From the NCBI RefSeq assembly GCF_030440575.1, contig NZ_CP047189.1:372001-436000 (forward strand): 64,000 nucleotides of DNA, in the 5' to 3' direction. The notes beneath the pieces were generated by a model, which searched no databases, had not been told where the DNA came from, and saw only the letters and a list, made by a program, of their open reading frames with translations. This DNA is from Corynebacterium ciconiae DSM 44920 (GTDB lineage Bacteria > Actinomycetota > Actinomycetes > Mycobacteriales > Mycobacteriaceae). Each line of letters opens with the position of its first letter. The first letter of the stretch is position 1. Below are positions 8,854-18,689 of the stretch, in pieces. Position numbers and translations under genes: made by a program.

Positions 8854-9472
8854 AGTGCTCTCCTTTGGTGAGCAAGAGGTGACGTGGTGGTTGCTGATTG
8901 CACCGCTGTCTCCTCGAGGTCATGCCTTCGGTGGTGTCATGCTTATCGACGCCACCTCGGCCGCCCACAGGCGTGCCGTGCGCACAAGAAAACCGCGGGG
9001 AGGGGACAGCTGGTGGGTGCTGTCGTGCCGTACCCCGCGGCGGAGAATCGATCCTTAGGTGATCGAGGACTGAATCCGCGTCAAGGCGAGGTATGGCGAC
9101 AGCTGTTGTTGGACACGCTTGGTACCTAGCTGAAAGCTCAACAGGTGCTGCTGGTCAAACATGGGGGCTGCCCCTCCTCTCTGGTGCGAGTAATTAAGAA
9201 TATGCGTGGCGCGCACGATCACACCGAGCCCTAGGTGGGCAGGTGGTGGCGCCTCTATGAAGATCTAGCAGCTGTGTCCACGATTGCGCAATGGTGAGCT
9301 GTGTCATAGGGGGTAGGTGGTGTAGGTAGCGCAGTAGGGGAGGCTGGAGATAAATTGCCAGAACAGACATTCTTAATCGTTCAAGAAATAGTGTATGAGC
9401 TGGGCAAATGCATTTGACACTGTGGTGCTTTCTTCCGTTGAATCAGTACTTATGCTAGGAAATGCCCGCCGT
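8854..9472. other. Intergenic region between rtcB and the sugar ABC operon
   Basis: About 620 bases with no convincing gene. The side next to rtcB is rich in hairpins: GGTGGTGTC/GACGCCACC (about 8933-8957, holding a copy of the recurring 16-mer), CCGCGGGG/CCCCGCGG (8993-9000 with 9033-9040) enclosing GACAGC/GCTGTC, and GCGGA...TCCGC with inner TCGATC/GATCGA (about 9039-9078). This could be a structured rtcB leader. On the plus side TTGACA lies at 9414-9419 upstream of the transporter, but no -10 box fits it well. No tRNA fold was found. Confidence 0.5.
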
Positions 9473-10519
9473 ATGTCGATGCCCTTCTCGAGGCATTCGA
9501 CCCCTGCCCTCACCGCTCTTATCGCTTTACTCGGGGTGCTTGTGCTGATCATGAGCGCCTGCTCGTCCACCGGTGGTGCCCCGCGCCCCGCCGACTCGGC
9601 AGGCGGCAGCGGCGACGGCCCGGGTTTCGGTGGGGCCGATACTGACCGGGCGGTTGTGGCGATGGTCAGCCACGGCGCGCCCGGAGATACCTTCTGGGAT
9701 CTAGTACGCAAGGGGGCCGAGGATGCGGCCAAAAAGAGCAATATTGAGCTGCGCTATTCCTCCGATCCCCAAGCGCCCAACCAAGCCAATCTGGTGAAGT
9801 CTGCGGTGGATGCCGGGGTGGATGGCATAGCGGTCACGATGCCGAACGCCCAGGCGATTGGCCCCGCGGCGCAGAGTGCTGTGGATGCAGGAATACCTGT
9901 GGTGGGACTCAACGCCGGTATGAATGACTACGAACAATACGGCCTGAGCGGCTTCTTCGGCCAAGACGAGTCCGTTGCCGGTGAACTCGCCGGCGAGCGG
10001 CTGGCCAAGGATGGCGCCTCCAAGGCGCTGTGCGTGATTCACGAGCAAGGCAACTCCTCCCAGGAGGCCCGCTGTGCCGGACTGAAGAAGGGGCTGGAAA
10101 AGGCCGGATCCGGCGGAACTGTGGAGATCCTCTACGTCAACGGCATGGATCTCACCTCGGTCACCTCGACCCTGCAGGCAAAGCTGGCGGAAGATCCGAG
10201 TATCGACTGGGTGATGGGGTTGGTCGCGCCCGTGGCCCTAGCGGCGGTGAAATCCAAGCAGCAGGCAGGTTCCGAGGCGAAGATCTCCACTTTCGATACC
10301 AACGCGGAGCTGGTGGCCGCCATCGACAATGGCGAGATCGAGTGGGCAGTGGACCAGCAGCCCTATCTCCAGGGCTATCTAGCGGTGGATTCGCTGTGGC
10401 TGAATATGCGCAATGGCACCACCGTTGGCGGCGGCCGCCCGGTCTACACCGGGCCGTCCTTCGTCGACTCCAGCAATGTGGATGCGATCTCCGATGCGGC
10501 ACGGGCGGGTCTGCGATGA
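9473..10519 (+). CDS. Sugar ABC transporter substrate-binding lipoprotein
   Basis: Periplasmic-binding-protein type 4 (RbsB/XylF-like) receptor of 348 residues, anchored to the outer face of the membrane as a lipoprotein. A signal segment ends in the lipobox IMSAC (C30). The mature part begins with a flexible Gly/Ser/Ala stretch, then VAMVSHGAPGDTFWDLVRKG, typical of this fold, followed by VDGIAVTMPNA, GIPVVGLNAG and a late DQQPYLQGYLAVDS. I prefer the ATG at 9473, with AGGA about 12 bases upstream. The ATG at 9479 is equally possible. The stop overlaps the permease start by four bases (ATGA). The substrate is unknown, a pentose, hexose or polyol by family. Confidence 0.85.
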   Translation: MSMPFSRHSTPALTALIALLGVLVLIMSACSSTGGAPRPADSAGGSGDGPGFGGADTDRAVVAMVSHGAPGDTFWDLVRKGAEDAAKKSNIELRYSSDPQAPNQANLVKSAVDAGVDGIAVTMPNAQAIGPAAQSAVDAGIPVVGLNAGMNDYEQYGLSGFFGQDESVAGELAGERLAKDGASKALCVIHEQGNSSQEARCAGLKKGLEKAGSGGTVEILYVNGMDLTSVTSTLQAKLAEDPSIDWVMGLVAPVALAAVKSKQQAGSEAKISTFDTNAELVAAIDNGEIEWAVDQQPYLQGYLAVDSLWLNMRNGTTVGGGRPVYTGPSFVDSSNVDAISDAARAGLR

Positions 10520-11619
10520 GCGAGACCACATCCAGCGCCGCATCCTCCTCGGCAGCCAAGGCCACAACGGCAGGGCCAGCTGCCTCCGCATCGGCCCCCG
10601 CAGCCACCGATGAGCGCATGCTGCAGCGGTCCTTCTTTCAGAAACTCATTCGCCGCCCCGAGCTGGCCAGTTTGCTGGGCGCGGTGGTGATCTTCACGCT
10701 CTTTATGATCGTGGCCCCGCCCTTCCGCTCCTTCGAATCGCTCGCGACGGTGCTCTACGCCTCGTCCACCATGGGGATCATGGCGCTGGCCGTGGGTCTG
10801 CTCATGATCGGCGATGAGTTCGACCTCTCCTCCGGTGTGGCCGTGACCACCGCGGCGCTCGCCGCGACCATGCTGAACTACAACCTGCACCTCAACTCGT
10901 GGGTTGGGGCGGGCATTGCGCTGGTGATCGCGCTGGCTATCGGCGCGCTCAACGGGTATCTCACCACCACCACGGGCATTCCTTCCTTCCTCATCACCCT
11001 CAGCGCCTTTCTCATGCTGCAGGGATTGAATTTGGCCATCACCAAGTTGGTGACCGGCGCGGTGGCCACCCCCACCATTGCAGACATGGAGGGCTTTTAT
11101 TCCGCCAATATGGTCTTCGCCTCGAATGTGAATGTGTTCGGTGTGCAGGTTCGAGTAACGGTGTTCTGGTGGATTGGTTTCGTAGCACTCGCCTCGATCC
11201 TGTTGTTTAAGACCAAGTTCGGCAACTGGATATTCGCCGTGGGCGGTAATCAGGATGCTGCCCATGCCGTGGGTGTGCCGGTGCGGCGCACCAAGATCAT
11301 CCTGTTTATGTTTGTCGGCTTCGCCGCCTGGTTTGTGGGCATGCACAACCTCTTCGCCTTCGATTCTATCCAAGCCGGTCAGGGTGTGGGCAATGAATTC
11401 CTCTACATCATTGCCGCCGTGATCGGCGGATGCGCCATGAATGGCGGCAAGGGCACAGCCGTAGGAACCGCCATTGGTGCACTGATCTTCGGCATGACCA
11501 ACCAAGGCATTGTGTACGCCGGCTGGAATCCGGACTGGTTCAAATTCTTCCTCGGTGCCATGCTCCTCTTCGCTGTGATGACTAACCTCGGCGTGGCAAA
11601 ATACACGGAAAAGAAGTAG
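10516..11619 (+). CDS. Sugar ABC transporter permease (CUT2/BPD_transp_2 family)
   Basis: Integral membrane channel subunit of 367 residues with about 8-10 membrane segments. Family stretches include MALAVGLLMIGDEFDLSSG and IPSFLITLSAFLMLQGLNLA, a NWIFAVGGNQDAAHAVGVPV loop that contacts the ATPase, and IGGCAMNGGKGTAVGTAIGAL near the end. The first 35-40 residues are an Ala/Ser/Thr-rich cytoplasmic tail. The ATG at 10516 overlaps the binding-protein stop, so coupling is likely. The ATPase gene follows after three bases. This is the usual FrcB-FrcC-FrcA order. Confidence 0.9.
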   Translation: MSETTSSAASSSAAKATTAGPAASASAPAATDERMLQRSFFQKLIRRPELASLLGAVVIFTLFMIVAPPFRSFESLATVLYASSTMGIMALAVGLLMIGDEFDLSSGVAVTTAALAATMLNYNLHLNSWVGAGIALVIALAIGALNGYLTTTTGIPSFLITLSAFLMLQGLNLAITKLVTGAVATPTIADMEGFYSANMVFASNVNVFGVQVRVTVFWWIGFVALASILLFKTKFGNWIFAVGGNQDAAHAVGVPVRRTKIILFMFVGFAAWFVGMHNLFAFDSIQAGQGVGNEFLYIIAAVIGGCAMNGGKGTAVGTAIGALIFGMTNQGIVYAGWNPDWFKFFLGAMLLFAVMTNLGVAKYTEKK

Positions 11620-11622
11620 CCC

Positions 11623-12384
11623 ATGAATGCGATAATCGAGCTGCAGAATGTCGGCAAAAAATACGGGGCGTTCGACGCGCTCCGCGATATTAACCTCTCG
11701 GTCACACCGGGCGAGGTTACGTGTGTGCTCGGCGATAATGGCGCCGGCAAATCCACTCTCATCAAGATTCTCTCCGGCCTGCATGGCCACACCAGCGGCA
11801 CCATGCTTGTCGACGCCACCCCCACCCATTTCACCTCCCCGGCAGATGCCCTAGCCGCGGGTATTGCCACCGTTTACCAAGACTTGGCGGTGGTGGGGCA
11901 GATGAGTGTGTGGCGCAACTTCTTTCTCGGTCAAGAGATCACGAACCGCTGGGGAATGATCAACGAGAAGAAGATGAAGAGTATCGCCGCCGAGGAGCTG
12001 GGGCGCATGGGCATCGTGATTCCAGACATCGATGCTCCGGTGGCTTCGCTCTCAGGCGGGCAGCGCCAAGTGGTGGCCATTGCGCGCGCGATCTACTTTG
12101 GCGCCCGAGTGGTGATCCTGGACGAGCCCACCGCGGCTTTGGGTGTGAAACAGTCCGGCATGGTGTTGAGGTTTATCGCCAAGGCCCGCGAACAGGGCAC
12201 CGCCGTCATCTTCATCACCCACAATCCCAAGCATGCGCTGCTGGTGGGCGATCGCTTCGTAGTGCTCACCTTGGGCCGGCAAACACTCCAGGCGGACCGC
12301 GAGGACGTGGATGTAGACACCCTCACCCTAGAGATGTCGGGTGGCGCGGAGTTGGATGCGCTACAACACGAGCTGCAACGCTAG
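11623..12384 (+). CDS. Sugar ABC transporter ATP-binding protein, single-domain FrcA type
   Basis: Cytoplasmic ATPase of 253 residues with one nucleotide-binding domain, unlike the double-domain RbsA/XylG type. It would work as a dimer. Walker A is GDNGAGKST (about 36-44), the Q-loop lies in YQDL, the signature is LSGGQRQ, Walker B is VVILDEPTAA, and the switch histidine is in FITHN. It closes the three-gene transporter operon. Codons within it contain one copy of the recurring 16-mer (11805-11820), reading LVDAT. Confidence 0.92.
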   Translation: MNAIIELQNVGKKYGAFDALRDINLSVTPGEVTCVLGDNGAGKSTLIKILSGLHGHTSGTMLVDATPTHFTSPADALAAGIATVYQDLAVVGQMSVWRNFFLGQEITNRWGMINEKKMKSIAAEELGRMGIVIPDIDAPVASLSGGQRQVVAIARAIYFGARVVILDEPTAALGVKQSGMVLRFIAKAREQGTAVIFITHNPKHALLVGDRFVVLTLGRQTLQADREDVDVDTLTLEMSGGAELDALQHELQR

Positions 12385-12688
12385 GCCGTGCCGCAGCCTC
12401 TGCGGGCGGTGACGTGCTGAAACATCTTGACCCGCAGGCTCGGAGTGTGTAGTATCTGCTTCTTGGACTCGCGAGATCCCGCGAGATCCTTTTATTTTGT
12501 ACGTTCCTACTTTGTTGTAGGCCTTATATTCGCCCCATAACGTCCAGCGTTCGTGAGCGCAAGGCAGCGAGCTTTCCCACTATTGAGTGCGTGGAAGCGT
12601 TTGAGTCGCCGGCTCCCTAGTGACAGCTGACAACGGTTCTTGGGTGAATTAGGAACCGCAACGAGAAAGGTATCAAGGTCTAAGTCTT
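12385..12688 (+). promoter_or_regulatory. rpsH operon promoter and leader
   Basis: This 304-base gap holds a near-ideal vegetative promoter, TTGACC (12427-12432), 17 bases, TAGTAT (12450-12455). A leader of about 225 nucleotides follows. It contains a GCGAGATCC direct repeat near 12470-12488 and could fold. S8 can repress its own operon in other bacteria, but I see no clear S8-binding helix. The promoter explains how the spc genes are expressed although the accessory block separates them from the upstream ribosomal genes. Confidence 0.75.
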
Positions 12689-13087
12689 ATGACCATGACT
12701 GATCCCATTGCAGACATGCTGTCTCGCATTCGTAACGCTAACCACGCGTACCACGAGACCGTGTCTATGCCGTCTTCCAAGCTGAAGGCGAACATCGCGG
12801 GCATCCTCAAGCAAGAGGGTTACATCAATGACTTCCAGGTCGAGGACGCCAAGGTTGGCAAGACCCTCACCCTGGATCTCAAGTACTCCGCTGCCCGTGA
12901 GCGTTCCATTTCCGGCGTCCGCCGCGTCTCCAAGCCGGGTCTGCGCGTGTACGCAAAGTCCACCAACCTGCCGCAGGTTCTCGGTGGCCTCGGTGTGGCT
13001 ATCATCTCCACATCCCAGGGGCTGCTCACTGACCGCCAGGCTCACGAGAAGGGCGTAGGCGGAGAAGTCCTCGCCTACGTCTGGTAA
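12689..13087 (+). CDS. rpsH: 30S ribosomal protein S8
   Basis: S8 binds the central domain of 16S rRNA early in small-subunit assembly. At 132 residues it has the family size. It opens [17 protein letters not shown] and ends with the conserved [13 protein letters not shown] and GGEVLAYVW. It is first in the rpsH-rplF-rplR-rpsE-rpmD-rplO operon, 18 bases before rplF. A second ATG two codons in exists, but MTMTDP is the usual corynebacterial start. Confidence 0.98.
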   Translation: MTMTDPIADMLSRIRNANHAYHETVSMPSSKLKANIAGILKQEGYINDFQVEDAKVGKTLTLDLKYSAARERSISGVRRVSKPGLRVYAKSTNLPQVLGGLGVAIISTSQGLLTDRQAHEKGVGGEVLAYVW

Positions 13088-13105
13088 GAGGGAGGGAATC
13101 TAAAT

Positions 13106-13642
13106 ATGTCTCGTATTGGTAAAGCTCCCATCGCCATCCCCAGCGGCGTTGATGTCAAGATCGACGGCCAGCACGTCGAGGTCAAGGGCTCCAAGGGCAC
13201 TCTGTCCCAGGACATCCCGGCCCCGATCACCGTGGCTGTGGAGGACAACCAGATTGTTGTCTCCCGTCCCGATGATCACCGCAAGAGCCGTTCGCTGCAC
13301 GGTCTGTCCCGCTCGCTCGTGAACAACATGGTTGTTGGCGTGACCGAGGGCTACACCATCAAGATGGAAATCTTCGGTGTTGGTTACCGTGTGCAGGCCA
13401 AGGGTCAGAACCTCGAGTTCTCCCTCGGCTACAGCCATCCCGTGCTGGTCGAGGCCCCCGAGGGCATCACCTTCGCGGTCGATGGCAACACCAAGCTTTC
13501 GATCTCCGGTATCAACAAGCAGCAGGTCGGCCAGGTCGCCGCTAACATCCGTCGTCTGCGCAAGGATGACCCCTACAAGGGTAAGGGCATCCGTTACGAG
13601 GGTGAGCAGGTCCGCCGCAAGCTCGGAAAGACAGGTAAGTAA
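13106..13642 (+). CDS. rplF: 50S ribosomal protein L6
   Basis: L6 sits near the factor-binding site of the large subunit. It has 178 residues and is complete, from [15 protein letters not shown] to the conserved C-terminal [20 protein letters not shown] segment (here [18 protein letters not shown]) that ends the second domain. A GAGGGAGGG ribosome site precedes the ATG. Its TAA shares one base with the rplR ATG (TAATG), so translation is coupled. Confidence 0.98.
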   Translation: MSRIGKAPIAIPSGVDVKIDGQHVEVKGSKGTLSQDIPAPITVAVEDNQIVVSRPDDHRKSRSLHGLSRSLVNNMVVGVTEGYTIKMEIFGVGYRVQAKGQNLEFSLGYSHPVLVEAPEGITFAVDGNTKLSISGINKQQVGQVAANIRRLRKDDPYKGKGIRYEGEQVRRKLGKTGK

Positions 13643-14043
13643 TGAGCAACACTGCAGAGAACAAGCGCGTTCCTGTCGGCAAGGACATCTCTACCCGTCG
13701 TCGTCAGGCTCGTGCCCGTCGTCACTTCCGTCTGCGCAAGAAGCTGCGCGGTACCCCCGAGGCACCGCGTCTCGTCGTCCACCGTTCCTCCCGCCACATG
13801 CACGTCCAGGTCATCGACGACCTGGCTGGCCACACCTTGGCCGCCGCATCCTCGATGGATCAGTCCATCCGCGAGATGGAGGGCGACAAGAAGACCAAGG
13901 CTACCGCTGTGGGCAAGCTCGTCGCCGAGCGCGCCAAGGCTGCCGGCATCGAGAAGGTTGTCTTTGACCGTGGTGGCTACCAGTTCCACGGCCGCGTTGC
14001 GGCTTTGGCCGATGGCGCTCGTGAAGGTGGTCTGAACTTCTAA
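13642..14043 (+). CDS. rplR: 50S ribosomal protein L18
   Basis: L18 binds 5S rRNA. It has 133 residues, with a basic N-terminal tail ([17 protein letters not shown]) and the conserved core [23 protein letters not shown], ending [24 protein letters not shown]. It begins at the last base of rplF and is followed by rpsE after 40 bases. Confidence 0.98.
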   Translation: MSNTAENKRVPVGKDISTRRRQARARRHFRLRKKLRGTPEAPRLVVHRSSRHMHVQVIDDLAGHTLAAASSMDQSIREMEGDKKTKATAVGKLVAERAKAAGIEKVVFDRGGYQFHGRVAALADGAREGGLNF

Positions 14044-14083
14044 TGATCACCGCAGATAAGTTCAACAACGGAAGGATCGCGTA

Positions 14084-14710
14084 ATGCCAGGACGTGAACG
14101 GCGCGACGGCGGACGCACCGCCGACGAGAACCAGAAGAACAACCGCAACGACCGCCGCGGTGGTCGTCGCAATGACCGCAACCAGCAGGACGAGCGCTCG
14201 CAGTACCTCGAGCGCGTTGTCACCATCAACCGCGTGTCCAAGGTCCAGAAGGGTGGTCGTCGCTTCAGCTTCACCGCTCTCGTGATCGTGGGCGACGGCC
14301 AGGGCATGGTGGGCGTTGGCTACGGCAAGGCCAAGGAAGTTCCCCAGGCTATCCAGAAGGGTGCCGAGGAAGCTCGCAAGAACTTCTTCCGCGTCCCGAT
14401 GATCGCCGGCACCATCACCCACCCGGTCCAGGGTGAGGCCGCAGGTGGCGTGGTTATGCTTCGCCCCGCAGCCCCCGGTACCGGTGTGATCGCTGGTGGC
14501 GCTGCCCGCCCGGTGCTTGAGTGCGCTGGTGTGCAGGACGTCCTGTCCAAGTCCCTTGGCTCGGACAACGCCATCAACGTGGTCCACGCCACCGTGGATG
14601 CCCTCAAGCAGCTCGTGCGCCCCGAAGAGGTCGCTGCCCGTCGCGGCAAGAGCCTTGAAGAGGTCACCCCGGCCCGTATGCTGCGCGCACGCGCAGGTCA
14701 GGAGGCTTAA
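14084..14710 (+). CDS. rpsE: 30S ribosomal protein S5
   Basis: S5 contributes to decoding accuracy and mRNA entry. It has 208 residues. The N-terminus (about 1-40) is a low-complexity basic and asparagine-rich extension common in actinobacteria. It is followed by the S5 double-stranded-RNA-binding-like core ([31 protein letters not shown]) and the C-terminal domain ([21 protein letters not shown]). A GGAAGGA ribosome site precedes the ATG. Confidence 0.98.
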   Translation: MPGRERRDGGRTADENQKNNRNDRRGGRRNDRNQQDERSQYLERVVTINRVSKVQKGGRRFSFTALVIVGDGQGMVGVGYGKAKEVPQAIQKGAEEARKNFFRVPMIAGTITHPVQGEAAGGVVMLRPAAPGTGVIAGGAARPVLECAGVQDVLSKSLGSDNAINVVHATVDALKQLVRPEEVAARRGKSLEEVTPARMLRARAGQEA

Positions 14711-14713
14711 ATC

Positions 14714-14899
14714 ATGGCCCTCAAGATCACCATGATCCGAAGCACCGTCGGTGCTAAGAAGAACCAGCGCGACACGCTGCGCAGCCTCGGCCTGAAGCGC
14801 CCGAACAATGTTGTCGTTCGCCCGGACACCCCGATCGTCCGCGGCTACATCAACACCGTTCGCCACATGGTCGAGGTCGAAGAAGTAGCAGGGGAGTAG
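14714..14899 (+). CDS. rpmD: 50S ribosomal protein L30
   Basis: Short L30 protein of 61 residues ([20 protein letters not shown]...), with the conserved [26 protein letters not shown]. It lies three bases after rpsE and seven before rplO, inside the spc operon. Confidence 0.97.
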   Translation: MALKITMIRSTVGAKKNQRDTLRSLGLKRPNNVVVRPDTPIVRGYINTVRHMVEVEEVAGE

Positions 14900-14906
14900 A
14901 TAACTC

Positions 14907-15356
14907 ATGAGCGAACCTATTAAGCTCCACGATCTGCGCCCGGCGAAGGGCGCGAATAAGGCCAAGACCCGCGTGGGTCGCGGTAATGCCTCCAAGGGCA
15001 CCACCGCCGGCCGCGGTACCAAGGGCACCAAGGCCCGCAAGCAGGTGCCAGCAGGTTTCGAGGGTGGCCAGATGCCCATCCACATGCGCCTGCCGAAGCT
15101 CAAGGGCTTCAAGGCCCGCAACAAGGTCATCTTCCAGGTGGTCAACGTTGCCGACATCGAGAAGGCCTTCCCCGAAGGTGGCGACGTGACCGTGGCCGAC
15201 CTCGTGGCAGCCGGCTTGGTGCGCAAGAAGCAGCCTGTGAAGGTGCTCGGCAACGGCGAGATCTCTGTGAAGGTCAACGTGACCGCACAGAAGTTCTCCG
15301 GCTCCGCCAAGGAGAAGATCGAGGCCGCCGGCGGCTCCGTCACCGAGGCCAAGTAA
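14907..15356 (+). CDS. rplO: 50S ribosomal protein L15
   Basis: L15 is a large-subunit assembly protein. It has 149 residues. The glycine/lysine-rich N-terminus ([22 protein letters not shown]) and [21 protein letters not shown] are diagnostic. It is the last gene of this operon. A strong terminator follows at 15409, separating it from secY. Confidence 0.98.
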   Translation: MSEPIKLHDLRPAKGANKAKTRVGRGNASKGTTAGRGTKGTKARKQVPAGFEGGQMPIHMRLPKLKGFKARNKVIFQVVNVADIEKAFPEGGDVTVADLVAAGLVRKKQPVKVLGNGEISVKVNVTAQKFSGSAKEKIEAAGGSVTEAK

Positions 15357-15408
15357 CACCCAAGGCACGAGGGTAGGCCTTAGGCCTCCCTTCGCCTCGG
15401 CGTGAATC

Positions 15409-15449
15409 AGACGCCAGTTTTAGTATTTGCTGAGGCTGGCGTCTTTTTT
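15409..15449 (+). terminator. Rho-independent terminator after rplO
   Basis: AGACGCCAG (15409-15417) pairs with CTGGCGTCT (15436-15444), followed by a run of T. It ends the rpsH-rplO operon. Confidence 0.9.
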
Positions 15450-15734
15450 GTGCCCAAAGTATGTGCCTGGCCCGCTGGGTGGCGTCTATAAGCTGCGTTA
15501 GCCCTGCTCAGCGCCTGCTATCCCTCAAGGTTAGGGTGTGATGAGTGCTCAGACTCGGAGCTTGGGAGCATTGCTGGTAAGGTAGCACCGTTATTAACTC
15601 TTGGTGTCAGTGGCGCGGGTCTGTGCCGCGCGCTGATGCATCCAGTTAGGTATTTGTCACTACGTCCCTTATGTCCGAGACTGCCGCGGTTTATCCGCCG
15701 CTGCTTACGGTAGGGGTGTACAGGAGGATTATTA
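15450..15734 (+). other. Intergenic region upstream of secY
   Basis: The rplO-secY gap is 378 bases with no gene. After the rplO terminator comes GGTGGCGTCTATAAGC (15478-15493), a variant of the recurring 16-mer. The secY promoter must lie here. TAAGGT at about 15578 is a possible -10, but I see no convincing -35. AGGAGG at 15722-15727 is the secY ribosome site. Confidence 0.5.
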
Positions 15735-17057
15735 GTGTCCGCCATTTTCTCGGCCTTCAAGGACGCTGATCTGCGGAAGAAGATTTTATTCACGCTCGCG
15801 ATGATCGTGCTGTACCGCATTGGTGCGCAGATCCCCTCGCCCGGCGTGGATTACCGCGAGATCAGCGCACGGCTGCATGAGATCGCCTCGGAAAACTCGG
15901 GCGTGTACTCGCTGATTAACCTGTTTTCCGGCGGCGCGCTGCTGCAGCTGTCGGTCTTCGCTATCGGCATCATGCCCTACATCACGGCATCGATTATCGT
16001 GCAGCTGCTTACCGTGGTGATTCCGCGCTTTGAGGAGCTGAAAAAGGAAGGCCAGTCCGGCCAATCCACAATGATGCAGTACACCCGCTACCTCACGGTG
16101 GCGTTGGCGTTACTGCAATCCGCCGGCATTGTCGCCCTCGCTGACCGAGAGCAACTGCTCGGCCAAGGCCAGCGGGTGCTGGTGGAAGATGCCAACATCT
16201 TCACCCTCATCATGCTGGTGGTGGTGATGACCTCCGGTGCGGTGCTGGTGATGTGGCTCGGCGAGCTCATTACCGAGCGAGGTATCGGTAACGGCATGTC
16301 GCTGCTGATCTTCGCCGGCATCGCCACCCGACTGCCCACCGACGGTATGAATATCCTGCAGTCCTCCGGTGGGGTCGTCTTCGGTGTCGTGCTTGCCGCC
16401 GTGATCTTGCTCGTGATCGGCGTGGTCTTCATTGAGCAGGGCCAGCGCCGCATCCCCGTGCAGTACGCCAAGCGCATGGTGGGCCGCCGCCAATACGGCG
16501 GCACCTCCACCTACCTGCCGCTGAAGGTGAACCAGGGCGGCGTGATCCCGGTGATCTTCGCCTCCTCCCTCATATACATGCCGGTGCTGATCACCCAGAT
16601 TGTGAACTCGAATAGCCCGACGGTGCCGGATAACTGGTGGATGCGGAACGTGATCGCGCACCTGCAGACTCCCTCCTCGTGGCAGTACATCGTGCTCTAC
16701 TTCGTGCTCATCGTGTTCTTCTCCTACTTCTACGTCTCGGTGCAGTACGACCCCTACGAGCAGGCCGAGAACATGAAGAAGTACGGCGGCTTCATCCCCG
16801 GTATCCGTCCGGGCCGCCCCACCGCTCAGTATCTGGGGTATGTGATGAACCGTCTGCTCTTTGTGGGCGCCGCCTACCTCGGTATCATCGCCGTGCTCCC
16901 GAACATCATGTTGGATCTCGGGGTTGGTAACATTGACGCAGGTGCAACTCCCTTTGGCGGTACCGCACTTCTGATTCTTGTCTCGGTGGCACTAACTACC
17001 GTCAAGCAGATTGAGAGTCAGCTCCTGCAAAGCAACTACGAAGGATTCTTGAAGTAA
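15735..17057 (+). CDS. secY: Preprotein translocase subunit SecY
   Basis: Central channel of the Sec translocon, 440 residues and about ten membrane segments. Typical stretches are [12 protein letters not shown] in the first periplasmic part, [29 protein letters not shown], the cytoplasmic loop [21 protein letters not shown], and [15 protein letters not shown]. The start is GTG at 15735 with AGGAGG seven bases upstream. The stop overlaps the adk start (TAATG), giving a secY-adk operon, usual for actinobacteria. Confidence 0.97.
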   Translation: MSAIFSAFKDADLRKKILFTLAMIVLYRIGAQIPSPGVDYREISARLHEIASENSGVYSLINLFSGGALLQLSVFAIGIMPYITASIIVQLLTVVIPRFEELKKEGQSGQSTMMQYTRYLTVALALLQSAGIVALADREQLLGQGQRVLVEDANIFTLIMLVVVMTSGAVLVMWLGELITERGIGNGMSLLIFAGIATRLPTDGMNILQSSGGVVFGVVLAAVILLVIGVVFIEQGQRRIPVQYAKRMVGRRQYGGTSTYLPLKVNQGGVIPVIFASSLIYMPVLITQIVNSNSPTVPDNWWMRNVIAHLQTPSSWQYIVLYFVLIVFFSYFYVSVQYDPYEQAENMKKYGGFIPGIRPGRPTAQYLGYVMNRLLFVGAAYLGIIAVLPNIMLDLGVGNIDAGATPFGGTALLILVSVALTTVKQIESQLLQSNYEGFLK

Positions 17058-17602
17058 TGCGACTCGTTCTCCTAGGCCCTCCCGGTGCAGGCAAGGGCAC
17101 CCAAGCTGCGATTCTCTCCGAGAAGCTGGGTGTTCCGCACATCTCCACCGGTGATCTGTTCCGAGCAAATATTGGCGAGGGAACCCCGCTGGGCGTGGAG
17201 GCGAAAAGTTACATCGACGCCGGCAAACTGGTCCCCACCGAGGTGACCGCCCGTATGGTGGAATCACGCCTAGCAGAAGAGGACGCCGCCAAGGGCTTTT
17301 TGCTCGATGGCTTTCCCCGCACCACCGAGCAGGCAGATCTGCTCGCCGAGATGCTCGCACAGCAGGGCGTGGAGCTTGACGGTGTGCTCAACTTCCAGGT
17401 GTCCGAGGACGTGGTGGTTGAGCGCATGTTGGCCCGTGGTCGTGCAGACGACAACGAGGACACCATCCGCACTCGCATGGAGGTCTACCGCGAGCAGACC
17501 GCCCCAGTGATTGACTACTACGGGGACAAGATCTTCACCGTTGAGGCCGAAGGCAGCATCGAAGAGATCAACGAGCGCGCCATGAGTGCGCTGGGCAAGT
17601 AG
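17057..17602 (+). CDS. adk: Adenylate kinase
   Basis: Converts AMP and ATP to two ADP in the cytoplasm. It has 181 residues, the short form without the zinc-type LID insertion, common in actinobacteria. Visible marks are the P-loop [11 protein letters not shown], the AMP-binding [18 protein letters not shown], and the compact LID region [14 protein letters not shown]. It is coupled to secY. The gap to map is 124 bases and holds a hairpin. Confidence 0.97.
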   Translation: MRLVLLGPPGAGKGTQAAILSEKLGVPHISTGDLFRANIGEGTPLGVEAKSYIDAGKLVPTEVTARMVESRLAEEDAAKGFLLDGFPRTTEQADLLAEMLAQQGVELDGVLNFQVSEDVVVERMLARGRADDNEDTIRTRMEVYREQTAPVIDYYGDKIFTVEAEGSIEEINERAMSALGK

Positions 17603-17623
17603 CCCCACAATTCAGAAACCATC

Positions 17624-17660
17624 ACGCCGACCCCCTTTGTGTGCAGAGGGAGGTCGGCGT
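17624..17660 (+). terminator. Hairpin between adk and map
   Basis: ACGCCGACC (17624-17632) pairs with GGTCGGCGT (17652-17660), with CCCT/AGGG pairing inside. No T run follows, so it may only reduce readthrough into map or protect the upstream mRNA. Confidence 0.55.
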
Positions 17661-17726
17661 CCTCATGCACGACGCGCAGCGCTAGCGCGCATGAGCTGAA
17701 TCCCGAGCACGAAGGAGACACACCCC

Positions 17727-18536
17727 ATGGGGCGAAAGAAAAATACCCGCCGCATTGCGGCGAAAACCGCGGAGCAGCTCGAACTCATGGCAGCCGCGGG
17801 CGCGGTGGTGGGCCACGCCCTCAGCGAGGTGCGTGCCGCAGCCACGGAGGGAATGAGCACCCTTGAGCTCGACACGCTCGCCGAGACCGTGATTCGTGAT
17901 CACGGTGCCACGCCTACCTTCCTTGGCTTTGAGGGGTTTCCCGCCTCGATCTGTGCCTCCGTCAACGACGCCATTGTCCACGGCATCCCCAACGCCGAGA
18001 CTATCCTCGCCCCAGGGGATCTGGTGTCCATCGATTGCGGCGCCACCCTCAATGGCTGGGTGGGGGATTCCGCCCTCACCTTCGGCATCGGCGAGCTTGA
18101 TCATGCCACCCAGGCGCTCAACGAGGCGACGGCATGGGTGCTGCAACAAGGTATTCAGGCGATGGTGCCGGGTAATCGACTCACCGATATCTCCCACGCC
18201 CTTGAGATGGCCACCCGCGCCGCCGAGGACAAGTTCGATGTGGATCTCTACATTGTGGACGGCTACGGCGGTCACGGTATCGGGCGCACCATGCACGAGG
18301 ATCCCTTCCTCGCGAATGAAGGCCGCGGCAATAGGGGACCGCTCATTCAGGAGGGCTCCGTGCTGGCTATTGAACCGATGCTCGCCGGTGGCACGGAGTT
18401 TTCGGAGGTGCTGGAGGATAACTGGACGGTGGTGACAGAAGACGGCTCGGCTGCCTCGCACTGGGAGCACACCGTGGCCGCCACCGCCTCAGGGCCGCGG
18501 ATCCTCACCCCGCGTCCCGACGGAGAATTCTCCTAG
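17727..18536 (+). CDS. map: Methionine aminopeptidase, type I
   Basis: Removes the initiator methionine from new proteins. It has 269 residues. The metal ligands are visible: aspartates in [19 protein letters not shown], the histidine in [14 protein letters not shown], and glutamates in [10 protein letters not shown] and HWEHTV. The substrate histidine lies in [18 protein letters not shown] ribosome site stands before the ATG at 17727. A 7-bp inverted repeat follows the gene. Confidence 0.96.
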   Translation: MGRKKNTRRIAAKTAEQLELMAAAGAVVGHALSEVRAAATEGMSTLELDTLAETVIRDHGATPTFLGFEGFPASICASVNDAIVHGIPNAETILAPGDLVSIDCGATLNGWVGDSALTFGIGELDHATQALNEATAWVLQQGIQAMVPGNRLTDISHALEMATRAAEDKFDVDLYIVDGYGGHGIGRTMHEDPFLANEGRGNRGPLIQEGSVLAIEPMLAGGTEFSEVLEDNWTVVTEDGSAASHWEHTVAATASGPRILTPRPDGEFS

Positions 18537-18562
18537 GGCGTGTCCCATTGGCATGAGTCCAC

Positions 18563-18586
18563 GTGAAGGGGATAAGATTCCTTCAC
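18563..18586. repeat. Inverted repeat GTGAAGG-N10-CCTTCAC between map and the L,D-transpeptidase gene
   Basis: A perfect 7-bp inverted repeat with a 10-base loop, 104 bases before the transpeptidase ATG. No T run follows. It could be an operator or a weak terminator of map. A possible -10 TATAAC lies downstream near 18621. Confidence 0.45.
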
Positions 18587-18689
18587 GATCGCCTATTCTG
18601 AGGACACTCGCATAGTCTGGGCTATAACTGACACATCACGGCACCTCTTCTCGGTGTCGGTGAAGAAAAGGATAAGGACGTACACAACC

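Noticed and set aside
8993..9130. tRNA or tRNA-like gene near rtcB
   Set aside because: The inverted repeats do not form a cloverleaf and there is no T-loop (GGTTCGAATCC-like) sequence.
10444..11829. 461-codon minus-strand open frame opposite the sugar permease
   Set aside because: His/Gly/Glu-rich shadow of a membrane protein gene.
13901..15352. 483-codon minus-strand open frame across rplR-rplO
   Set aside because: It spans several certain ribosomal genes on the other strand and has no family resemblance.
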